DNA from: Aquamicrobium lusatiense
Lineage (GTDB): Bacteria; Pseudomonadota; Alphaproteobacteria; Rhizobiales; Rhizobiaceae
Length of the DNA stretch: 64,000 nt
Assembly: GCF_014201615.1 (NCBI RefSeq)
Contig: NZ_JACHEU010000002.1
Coordinates: forward strand, 186,001-250,000
Direction of reading: 5' to 3'
Shown: in pieces, positions 56,817-64,000 of the stretch
Layout of the letters: each line of letters begins with the position of its first letter
Numbering within the stretch: position 1 is the first letter of the stretch
The notes under the pieces: generated by a model
What the model was told of the DNA's origin: nothing
The model's database searches: none
The model's input: only the letters and a program-made list of their open reading frames with translations
Position numbers and translations under genes: made by a program

Positions 56817-57597
56817 TGACGCCTCCCTTGTCTCCCCCAGTGTTGCCGCCGACATGGATGTTGGCGAGCAGCGAGCCGAGCAGTTCCGCCCATTTGCGCT
56901 GGCCGGCCGCGTCGGCGATCTCGTCATTGCGGATTTCGATCATCGCGCAGGCAAGCCCACGCGCGCGGGCGTGATGCTCCAGCGTGAAATAAACCAGATC
57001 AGCGGGTGAATAGGGCTCATTCGCCCCCACCCTGATGCCGGCCACGGAATTCAGCGCGCGCAGCAATGGCGCTGAAATGCGCTCGTCCTCATCGTGGATG
57101 ATTCCGATGTGCCAGGGCCGCTTTTCTCCGAAATAGACCGGCGTGTAGGAATGGACGGATACCAGCCGCGTCTCGCGTCCCGCGGCCAGCCGCTCCTCGA
57201 TGGTGGCGGCGATCGTGTTGTGAAACGGCCTCCACGCAAGATCGACGCGCGCCTGCCTTTGATCGGGCGTCAGGCCGGCATTGCCGGGTATGGTCGTGGT
57301 TTCGCTGGTTGCCGGGATCAGATTGTGCGCATCGAGCGGGCGGTTGCAGTCGATCACCAGACGCGACATGCAGGTTTCGATCAGCGTGGCATCGAGCGCA
57401 TTCGCCATCACGGTCGCGACCGCCAAAGCGCCGGGGTCCCAGGCTATGTGACGCTGAAAATCATCCTGCGACAGGCCAAGCGTTCCGATTTCGGCCGGCA
57501 TGTAGTTGGATGCATGGTCGCAGGTGAACACATAAGGGCTTTGCCCTCCCGGATTCGTAACCCTGACAGCCTGCTCTGATGAACGCTCGTTCCCCAT
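56809..57597 (-). CDS. N-formylglutamate amidohydrolase family protein, transporter operon copy
   Basis: The 262-residue protein is a short FGase-like hydrolase: VFTCDHASNYMPAEIGTLGLSQDDFQRHIAWDPGA (metal/His region), LIETCMSRLVIDCNRPLDAHNLIP, LVSVHSYTPVYFGEKRPWHIGIIHDE and ARGLACAMIEIRNDEIADA. It may hydrolyse an N-acyl or gamma-linked glutamate derivative made in the same pathway. GGAGAG lies before the ATG. It is the first gene of the TRAP operon, and its start is 142 bases from the divergent RpiR gene. Confidence 0.88.
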   Translation of the reverse strand: MGNERSSEQAVRVTNPGGQSPYVFTCDHASNYMPAEIGTLGLSQDDFQRHIAWDPGALAVATVMANALDATLIETCMSRLVIDCNRPLDAHNLIPATSETTTIPGNAGLTPDQRQARVDLAWRPFHNTIAATIEERLAAGRETRLVSVHSYTPVYFGEKRPWHIGIIHDEDERISAPLLRALNSVAGIRVGANEPYSPADLVYFTLEHHARARGLACAMIEIRNDEIADAAGQRKWAELLGSLLANIHVGGNTGGDKGGVNA

Positions 57598-57619
57598 AGC
57601 TCTCCGTTCCCCAGGCGAC

Positions 57620-57633
57620 GTATCATATGTTAC
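57620..57633. promoter_or_regulatory. Dyad GTATCATATGTTAC between the RpiR gene and the TRAP operon
   Basis: A 14-base near-perfect dyad (GTA-n-CATATG-n-TAC) in the 142-base divergent gap, 22 bases before the amidohydrolase start. AT-rich blocks lie next to it. It is a candidate RpiR-family operator, with no consensus match to support the choice. Confidence 0.35.
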
Positions 57634-57739
57634 TTATTGTTTTTCATTTCGCCTTGACGGATGATTTCATACACATTGCTCAGCTTTGTCAAATCCGTTT
57701 TATCGGGCTCTGGCCCAATCGCTTCCAAATGGGGATATC

Positions 57740-58567
57740 ATGAACTCCAGCATCGCCGAGCTTATCACGGAGCGCATCGATGACATGCCGGCCGGCGAAC
57801 GGCGGGCAGCACAGACGCTGATCGCCAACTATCCGCTGCTGGGTCTGAAGACGGTGGCGGACTTCTCGCAGCAGGCCGGAGTGTCGTCCCCCACCATCCT
57901 GCGCTTCGTCGCCCGGCTGGGGTTTCACAACTACGCCGAGTTTCAGGCCACGCTTCAGGACGAGCTTGCCGCGCAGCTGCAATCGCCCGCCTCGCGCACC
58001 TATGCGCCGAGCAGCCGCGGCAAGGGCGCGGTCTCGCCGATGCTGGAGGCAACCCTCGACAATCTGCGTGAGACATTCCGTCATATTTCCGACCGCCAGC
58101 TTGAGGATATCGCCGCCTGTCTGGCGGAAAAGCGCGGGCATCTGTTTTTGATTGGCGGCCGCTTTACCGATCCGCTGGCCCGTTACACGGCTGCCCATCT
58201 GGCCATCATCCGCCCGAACGTCTTTCATCTGGCGGGGCAGGAAAGCATGTGGCGCGACCGGCTCATCGACATGGGCAAGCAGGATATCGTGCTGATCTTC
58301 GACATCCGCCGCTATCAGGACAGCCTGCTGCGTTTCGCCGAAAAAGCGCACCAGCGCGGCGTTGCCATCGTGCTCGTCACCGATCAGTGGCTGTCGCCCA
58401 TATCGCGCTTCGCCAAATATGTGGTGGCAGGCCGCACCGCCATGCCTTCGGCCTGGGATTCCTCGGCTTCGCTTTTCGTCATAGCGGAATCGCTGATCGA
58501 CGCCGTCACAAGACGCCTTGAAACGGAAGGCGCCAGACGTATCCGCGAGATGGAAGGCCTGCGCTGA
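57740..58567 (+). CDS. MurR/RpiR-family transcriptional regulator
   Basis: The 275-residue regulator has an N-terminal helix-turn-helix (TLIANYPLLGLKTVADFSQQAGVSSPTILRFVARLGFHNYAEFQATLQDEL) and a C-terminal SIS sugar-phosphate-like domain (HLFLIGGRFTDPLARYTAAHLAIIRPNVF, then DIVLIFDIRRYQDSLL). I use the ATG at 57740, after GGGGA, and the rest of the open frame upstream is weak. RpiR proteins often sense a phosphorylated or acidic metabolite; this one probably controls the divergent transporter operon. The effector is unknown. Confidence 0.93.
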   Translation: MNSSIAELITERIDDMPAGERRAAQTLIANYPLLGLKTVADFSQQAGVSSPTILRFVARLGFHNYAEFQATLQDELAAQLQSPASRTYAPSSRGKGAVSPMLEATLDNLRETFRHISDRQLEDIAACLAEKRGHLFLIGGRFTDPLARYTAAHLAIIRPNVFHLAGQESMWRDRLIDMGKQDIVLIFDIRRYQDSLLRFAEKAHQRGVAIVLVTDQWLSPISRFAKYVVAGRTAMPSAWDSSASLFVIAESLIDAVTRRLETEGARRIREMEGLR

Positions 58568-58738
58568 AACGCATCTTCTGCAAGGGGTTGAGCAACCTTA
58601 CGCAGATTTAATGTGCTTTGACACCGGAGAATTGTCATAAAGGTTGGGTACCGGGCACGATGTGCATTTCGTGGTACCCTGCGCTTGAATTCCACGCTCG
58701 GAATGCGGCGCGCAGTTTGGCAGACGACCGGAGTTTCG

Positions 58739-59881
58739 ATGGCAGCCTGGAAGCAGATCCTGTTCTCAATAGCGATTCTCGCTGCAATCGCAGTTGGGGG
58801 CTATATGTTCATGCCTGCCTCGACCGACACTCTGGCCCGTCTCGGCATCGGCACGGCAGAAAACCCTGCCACCCGCACCGGCTCCATCGCGACCGGCGAA
58901 CAGGGTGAAGGCCCGCGCAGCGTTTCGGTCGTCGCGGCCACCGCCACCACCGCGACAATCAACGACAGGCTCAACGCCATCGGCACCGGCCGCGCCAAAG
59001 CCACGGTGGCCGTGACACCCTATGGCTCCGGCCGCCTGACTGAACTTCTGGTCGTCTCGGGCTCGCGCGTGGAAGCCGGACAGGTCATTGCCAGACTGGA
59101 TTCCGCCACCGAGGAAATCGCCGTCGAGCGCGCGAAAGTCGTTCACGAGGATGCCGTTGCCAAGGTTGCGCGCATCCGTCAGCTCCGTTCGTCCAACGCC
59201 GCCACGCAGGTTCAGCTCACGGATGCAGAACTTGCGCTGCGCAACGCCGAACTGAGCCTGCACGACGCTGAAGTGGCGCTGGACCGCCGCTCCGTCACGT
59301 CGCCCATTTCCGGCGTCGTCGGCATTCTGCCGATCGAGGCCGGCAACTATGTCACCAGCCAGACGTCGATCGCCACCATCGACGACCGCTCCTCGATTCT
59401 TGTCGATTTTCACGTCCCTGAACGTTTCGCATCGATGATCGAGATCGGCGCTCCGATCAGGGCGACGCCGCTTGCCAATCCCGACCGGGAATATGCGGGC
59501 ACGGTCAGCGCCATCGACAATCGCATTGACGAGAAAAGCCGCACGCTCTGGGTGCAGGCAACGATCGCCAATCCCTCGGATTCTTTGCGTGCCGGCATGT
59601 CGTTCCAGATCAACATGTCGTTCCCCGGCGAATCCTACCCGGCGGTCAGCCCGCTTGCCGTGCAGTGGGGCTCGGAAGGCGCATTCATCTGGACCGTGGA
59701 TGACGGCAAGGCAAAGCGCGTGCCCGTGCGCATCGTTCAGCGCAATACCGAAAATGTGCTGATCGACGCACCGATCGCTGCTGGCACTGTCGTCGTTATC
59801 GAAGGCGTGCAGAGCGTGCGTGATGGCGGCGGCGTGCGCATCGCTGGCGACACGGCCCGAAGCGTGGATGCGGACGGCTGA
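58739..59881 (+). CDS. RND efflux periplasmic adaptor subunit
   Basis: The 380-residue protein has one N-terminal membrane anchor (AAWKQILFSIAILAAIAVGGYMFM) and the HlyD/AcrA adaptor fold: barrel-sandwich (VVSGSRVEAGQVIARLDSATEEIAVERAKVVHEDAVAKVARIRQL, a helical hairpin), and beta-barrel (VTSPISGVVGILPIEAGNYVTSQTSIATI, then PVSPLAVQWG-like strand). It bridges the pump to an outer-membrane channel not encoded here. The ATG at 58739 follows GGAG by five bases. The pump gene starts 32 bases later, so the two form one operon. Confidence 0.92.
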   Translation: MAAWKQILFSIAILAAIAVGGYMFMPASTDTLARLGIGTAENPATRTGSIATGEQGEGPRSVSVVAATATTATINDRLNAIGTGRAKATVAVTPYGSGRLTELLVVSGSRVEAGQVIARLDSATEEIAVERAKVVHEDAVAKVARIRQLRSSNAATQVQLTDAELALRNAELSLHDAEVALDRRSVTSPISGVVGILPIEAGNYVTSQTSIATIDDRSSILVDFHVPERFASMIEIGAPIRATPLANPDREYAGTVSAIDNRIDEKSRTLWVQATIANPSDSLRAGMSFQINMSFPGESYPAVSPLAVQWGSEGAFIWTVDDGKAKRVPVRIVQRNTENVLIDAPIAAGTVVVIEGVQSVRDGGGVRIAGDTARSVDADG

Positions 59882-59912
59882 AGGCCGTCCCCGGAAATAA
59901 CGAGACCATGCC

Positions 59913-62900
59913 ATGAATGACGAGATCAAGAGTGGCCAGAACGGCCTGACGGCGCTTTTCATCCGCCGCCCGGTTCTGGCCTTCGTGCTCAACGTGCTGA
60001 TTGCAGTGGCCGGCGTCGCCGCCTTCTACGGCGTCGAGGTGCGTGAGTTGCCGGACGTCGACCGCGCCGTCATTTCCGTGAACACCAACTTCACCGGCGC
60101 GGCGGCCGAAACGGTCGACCGCGAGATGACCGACGTCATCGAAAGCGCGGTTGCCCGCGTCTCCGGCGTGAAGTCCATCTCGTCGCGCTCGTCCTATGGG
60201 TCGAGCCGCGTCACCATCGAGTTCAATGACGGCGTCGATCTCAACGTCGCCGCCTCCGACGTGCGTGACGCCGTCTCGCGCGTCACCAACCAGCTGCCCG
60301 ACGAGGCCGACGCGCCGCGCATCGTGAAGGCCGACGCCAATGCCGAAGCGGTCATGCGTCTGGCCGTCACCTCCGACTCGATGACCGTCGAGGACATGAC
60401 CGTCATCGTCGAGGACCAGATCGAGGACACGCTGGCCGCCGTGCCGGGCGTGGCAGACGTCCAGATCAACGGCGATCGCGAGAAGATCTTCCGCATCGAC
60501 GTCAACCAGGCAAGGCTCGCGAGCCTTGGCTTCACCGTGGCGGACCTGCGCGCGGCGCTGGCCTCCGTCGCCTTCGACAAGCCGGCAGGATCGATCTCCA
60601 CCTCCGACCAGAATCTGGTCGTGCGCACCAGCGCCGAAGTAAACACGCCCGAAGCTTTCGAGCAGATCTACATCGACGGCAACACCCGCATCGGCGATGT
60701 GGCGACCGTGACGCTCGGCCCCGATATCGGCCAGAGCATGCTGCGCTCGGACGGCAAGACCGGCATCGGCATCGGCATCGTGCGCGCCGCCGAATCCAAC
60801 ACGCTTGAAATTTCCAATGGCGTGAGGGCCGCGGTCGAAAACATCCAGCAGAACCTGCCGGAAGGCATGACCATCAAGATCACCTCGGATGATGCCGTCT
60901 TCGTCAACGGCGCGGTTCACGAGGTCGAGATCGCGCTGGCGCTGGCGGTGTCGATCGTGCTCATCGTCATCTACGCCTTCCTGCTCGACTGGCGCGCCAC
61001 CCTCATTCCGGGCCTGTCCATGCCGGTGGCCATGATTGGCACCATCGCCGCCATCTATCTGGCCGGCTTCTCCATCAACATCCTCACCTTGCTGGCGCTG
61101 GTTCTCGCCACCGGCCTCGTCGTCGACGACGCCATCGTGGTGCTGGAAAACATCGTGCGCCGGCGCAATCAGGGGTTAGGCCCCCGCGCCGCCGCCGTAC
61201 TTGGCACGCAGGAAGTGTTCTTCGCCGTGGTGGCAACCACGGCAACCCTCATCGCCGTCTTCGTGCCGATCTCCTTCATGCCGGGCCAGACGGGCGGCCT
61301 GTTCCGCGAATTCGGCTTCGTGCTGGCGATCTCCGTCCTGCTCTCGGGCGTGGTGGCGCTGACTCTGTGCCCGATGCTGGCGTCGCGCATGCTGACCTCG
61401 GCGTCATTGCACCATGAGGGCGGAACCGGCATCGGAAGCCGTATTGGCGCGAAGCTCGGCAGCCTCTACAAGCGCTGCCTGAACGCCTGCCTCAACGCCC
61501 CATGGCTGGTGGTGCTGGTGGCGGTTCTGTTTGCCGGCCTCGCGGTCATCCTGTTCGGAACGATCCGTCAGGAACTGACGCCGAGCGAAGACCGCTCCAT
61601 GGTGCTGCTGCGGGTCAGCGCCCCTCAGGGCGTCAGCCTCGACTATACGGCCGCGCAGATGCGCACCATCGAGCAACTGATCGAACCCATGCGCATGACG
61701 GGCGAGATCGAAAGCACGTTCCAGTATGCCGGCAACAGCGGCAACTACAACAGCGGCTTCATGGTGATCACGCTCGCGCCCTGGGACAAGCGCAGCCGCA
61801 GCCAGCAGGAAATCTGGTCGCAGATCAATGCCCTGACGCGCCAGATGCCGGCCATACGCGTCTTCCCCATCCAGCCCAACAGCCTCGGCATCCGCGGCGC
61901 GGGCAACGGCCTGCAGTTCGCCCTCGTCGGCAATGACCGCGCCACGCTCAGCGCCATCGCCGACAACATCATCGCCACCATGGAGCAGGATCCGCGCTTC
62001 GAGAAGCCGCGCCTGTCCATCGACCCGTCGCAGCCGCAGCTCTCGGTCGCCATCGACCGCGAGCGGGCATCCGACCTCGGCATCGACATCAACGGGCTGG
62101 CCAATACGCTGCAGGCCATGCTCGACGGCAACGAGATCGGCGACGTCTTCATCGGCGACCGCGCGTTCGGCGTCAAACTCGTCTCGACCACCAATCCTGT
62201 CAACGACCCGACCGACCTGGAGAACCTGTTCCTCAGGACGGGCGACGGCCGCTTCGTGCCGATGTCGACCATCGCCACGCTGACCGAGAAGGCAGTGCCG
62301 CCGACCCTGACGCGCGAGCAGCGGCAGGCCTCGGTGGCCATTACCACCGACCTGCGCGCCGATTTCGCGCTTGGCGACGCCTATGTCGAAGCGCAGCGCA
62401 TCGCCGAACCGCTGATACCGGCCGGGGTGCGGATCCTGCCACTGGCCGAAGCCGCGACGCTTGGCGAAACCAATGCGGGCATGATCACCGTGTTCGGCTT
62501 CGCGCTGGTCATCATCCTTCTGGTGCTGGCCGCACAGTTCGAAAGCTTCGTATCGGCCATCATCATCATGGCCACGGTGCCGCTTGGCCTGGCCTGCGCC
62601 ATCGTCGCGCTGGTGCTCACCGGCACCAGCCTCAACGCCTACAGCCAGATCGGACTGGTGCTGTTGGTCGGCGTCATGGCCAAGAACGGCATCCTCATCG
62701 TGGAGTTCGCCAACCAGTTGCGCGACCGTGGCGCCAATGTGCGTCAGGCGATCGAAGAGGCGGCCAACGTGCGCCTGCGCCCGGTGCTCATGACCATGAT
62801 CTGCACCGTGCTTGGCGGCCTGCCGCTGGTGCTGGCCAGCGGCGCCGGCGCCGAGGCACGCATCGCGCTCGGCTGGGTCATCGTCGGCGGCCTCGGCCTT

Positions 62901-63041
62901 GCCACCGTCTCCACCCTCTTCCTCACGCCGGTCGCCTATCTGCTGCTCGGCCGCTTCGTCACGCCGAAGGTCGAGGAACAGAACCGCCTGCGCCGCGAGC
63001 TTGAAGAAGCCGCCTACACCAATGTAGAGCCCGCGGAATAG
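59913..63041 (+). CDS. RND efflux pump inner-membrane subunit
   Basis: The 1042-residue protein belongs to the AcrB/MexF-like HAE1 RND family, a proton-driven exporter. The first membrane segment is VLAFVLNVLIAVAGVAAFYG; the proton relay Asp pair is in TGLVVDDAIVVLENI (about residue 410) and the Lys in LVGVMAKNGILIVEFANQLRDRG; the two large periplasmic loops are of normal length. It probably exports drugs or toxic compounds. An outer-membrane channel and a regulator are not next to it. Confidence 0.95.
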   Translation: MNDEIKSGQNGLTALFIRRPVLAFVLNVLIAVAGVAAFYGVEVRELPDVDRAVISVNTNFTGAAAETVDREMTDVIESAVARVSGVKSISSRSSYGSSRVTIEFNDGVDLNVAASDVRDAVSRVTNQLPDEADAPRIVKADANAEAVMRLAVTSDSMTVEDMTVIVEDQIEDTLAAVPGVADVQINGDREKIFRIDVNQARLASLGFTVADLRAALASVAFDKPAGSISTSDQNLVVRTSAEVNTPEAFEQIYIDGNTRIGDVATVTLGPDIGQSMLRSDGKTGIGIGIVRAAESNTLEISNGVRAAVENIQQNLPEGMTIKITSDDAVFVNGAVHEVEIALALAVSIVLIVIYAFLLDWRATLIPGLSMPVAMIGTIAAIYLAGFSINILTLLALVLATGLVVDDAIVVLENIVRRRNQGLGPRAAAVLGTQEVFFAVVATTATLIAVFVPISFMPGQTGGLFREFGFVLAISVLLSGVVALTLCPMLASRMLTSASLHHEGGTGIGSRIGAKLGSLYKRCLNACLNAPWLVVLVAVLFAGLAVILFGTIRQELTPSEDRSMVLLRVSAPQGVSLDYTAAQMRTIEQLIEPMRMTGEIESTFQYAGNSGNYNSGFMVITLAPWDKRSRSQQEIWSQINALTRQMPAIRVFPIQPNSLGIRGAGNGLQFALVGNDRATLSAIADNIIATMEQDPRFEKPRLSIDPSQPQLSVAIDRERASDLGIDINGLANTLQAMLDGNEIGDVFIGDRAFGVKLVSTTNPVNDPTDLENLFLRTGDGRFVPMSTIATLTEKAVPPTLTREQRQASVAITTDLRADFALGDAYVEAQRIAEPLIPAGVRILPLAEAATLGETNAGMITVFGFALVIILLVLAAQFESFVSAIIIMATVPLGLACAIVALVLTGTSLNAYSQIGLVLLVGVMAKNGILIVEFANQLRDRGANVRQAIEEAANVRLRPVLMTMICTVLGGLPLVLASGAGAEARIALGWVIVGGLGLATVSTLFLTPVAYLLLGRFVTPKVEEQNRLRRELEEAAYTNVEPAE

Positions 63042-63149
63042 CAAACCTTCAGGTGAAGCGAACACCGGAAGGGTGACAGGGCGGGCACGGCCCTGTATTG
63101 CTCCTGCCCGAACCAAGGTCATATGCGGGCATCAGGAGAAGCGGCAGCC

Positions 63150-63620
63150 ATGCAACCGATCACGCTCGATGAGCTTCTGGCAAGCGTCGGAACGGAAGTG
63201 GGCGTCTCGCCGTGGCGCACCGTAACCCAGACCATGATCAATCAGTTCGCCGACGCGACAGACGATCACCAGTTCATCCATTGCGATCCTGAACGCGCCG
63301 CACAGGAAACCCCCTTCGGCGGCACCATCGCCCATGGCTTCCTGCTTCTTTCGCTGCTCTCGGCCATGACCTTCGAGACATTGCCGCCGCTGGAGAAAGG
63401 CAAGATGGGCGTCAATCAGGGCTTCGACGAAGTTCGCTTCATGGCGCCGGTCAAGACCGGATCGCGCATCCGCGCCCGCTTCGTGCTGGCGGATGTCAAG
63501 GCCCGCCCGTCCGGCTGGGTGCAGGTGATGCACGATGTGACCGTTGAGATCGAGGGATCGAAGAAGCCCGCCTTCACCGCACGCTGGCTCACGCTCACCT
63601 TCGCCGAACCGCAAGCCTGA
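63150..63620 (+). CDS. MaoC-family dehydratase (NodN-like)
   Basis: The 156-residue protein is a hot-dog-fold enoyl-CoA hydratase 2-type dehydratase. The catalytic motif is FADATDDHQFIHCDPERA followed by TPFGGTIAHGFLLLSLLSAM, which carry the Asp and His of the family. It resembles NodN of rhizobia and related single-domain MaoC proteins acting on acyl-CoA. The ATG at 63150 is preceded by AGGAGAAG. It lies between the efflux pump and a TetR gene on the same strand. Confidence 0.92.
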   Translation: MQPITLDELLASVGTEVGVSPWRTVTQTMINQFADATDDHQFIHCDPERAAQETPFGGTIAHGFLLLSLLSAMTFETLPPLEKGKMGVNQGFDEVRFMAPVKTGSRIRARFVLADVKARPSGWVQVMHDVTVEIEGSKKPAFTARWLTLTFAEPQA

Positions 63621-63669
63621 CGCTGCGGCACGGCTTGCCCCCACTCATATCAGGGATATAGTCGCTCCT

Positions 63670-64000
63670 GTGGAGGACACTCGCAAAACAAAGACCGTGT
63701 CGCCCACCGTTCAGGAACGGCGCGAACGACACAGAGAAACGCTTCGATCAGACCTGATCGAGGCGGCGCGCCAGCTTGTGCAGGAAGAAGGCTATGATGG
63801 CCTCACCATCCGCAAGCTCGCCAGGCGCGTCGGCTATGCGCCGATGTCCGTCTATTCCTATTTCGCCGACAAGCAGGATATTTTGCTGGCACTGGCGGAA
63901 GACCGCTTCGCCATCCTTGCGCGACGCATCGAGGAAAACACATCCGACGATCCGGTCGAGGCGCTGCGCGCGGTGATGACCGAATACGCAGCCTTCGGCC
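63670..64000 (+). CDS. TetR-family transcriptional regulator, N-terminal part (cut by window edge)
   Basis: The frame is open to the window end. About 110 residues are visible: a charged N-terminus (VQERRERHRETLRSDLIEAARQL), then the TetR helix-turn-helix (GYDGLTIRKLARRVGYAPMSVYSYFADKQDILLALAEDRF) typical of the family. I start at the GTG at 63670; a second GTG at 63697 is possible. The ligand-binding domain is not visible. It may control the MaoC gene 50 bases upstream or genes beyond the window. Confidence 0.85.
   Translation, partial: MEDTRKTKTVSPTVQERRERHRETLRSDLIEAARQLVQEEGYDGLTIRKLARRVGYAPMSVYSYFADKQDILLALAEDRFAILARRIEENTSDDPVEALRAVMTEYAAFG

Noticed and set aside
61404..63122. 572-residue open frame on the minus strand opposite the RND pump
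   Set aside because: Antisense shadow, His/Arg/Asp-rich mirror composition.

Overview
The window (64,000 bases, GC-rich, both ends cut inside genes) reads as chromosomal DNA of an alphaproteobacterium of the Hyphomicrobiales (Rhizobiales), most like the Phyllobacteriaceae/Brucellaceae side. The support is an Omp10-type lipoprotein as known from Brucella, homospermidine synthase, an ornithine/lysine decarboxylase with a speF-type leader RNA, CpdR, a RirA-type iron operator, a ROSE-type RNA thermometer behind an RpoH promoter, and a palindromic intergenic repeat of the rhizobial kind. This placement is inference from gene content; no rRNA is present.

Layout. 1-4408: a cut GNAT gene, then a metal cassette (CDF efflux pump, small membrane protein, NicO nickel/cobalt permease with its DUF1007 partner) and a LysR regulator. 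4409-6870: long structured leader, ornithine decarboxylase, GNAT and a strong terminator. 7103-19272: DUF882 envelope protein, NtrC-type regulator, oligoendopeptidase F, the pabB/pabC-like pair, homospermidine synthase, Omp10-like lipoprotein, ferrochelatase and the SPFH/NfeD pair. 19287-26360: a copper-responsive CopG-like (DUF411) gene with a MerR-type operator, kdsD, an outer-membrane barrel protein, galU, a lytic transglycosylase and a DUF459 protein. 26407-27327: palindromic repeat carrying an IS5-family element. 27338-33719: gltD and gltB. 34166-41153: threonine aldolase, hsp20 with heat-shock promoter and thermometer, lysophospholipase-like hydrolase, hisN, N-formylglutamate amidohydrolase family protein, cpdR, tRNA-Val, GlsB-like protein and an EamA transporter.

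41350-45338 is a ferric iron ABC importer (fbpC-fbpA-fbpB) with a TGA-N9-TCA operator before fbpA and a hairpin terminator between fbpA and fbpB. 45312-57597 is a co-directional minus-strand run of eleven genes: an ABC importer; iron-dependent alcohol dehydrogenase; aldehyde dehydrogenase; a glutamine-synthetase-family ligase; a complete TRAP transporter; and a second N-formylglutamate amidohydrolase family enzyme. An RpiR-type regulator is divergent. I read this as a catabolic island that may glutamylate an amino alcohol (or similar amine), oxidise it while protected, and release glutamate. It is the best candidate in the window for an undescribed system; the substrate is unknown. 58739-64000: RND efflux pair, MaoC-like dehydratase and the start of a TetR regulator.

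The decarboxylase and homospermidine synthase together could give putrescine and then homospermidine. Several genes have non-ATG starts (TTG or GTG), which I chose where a clear ribosome binding site supports them.
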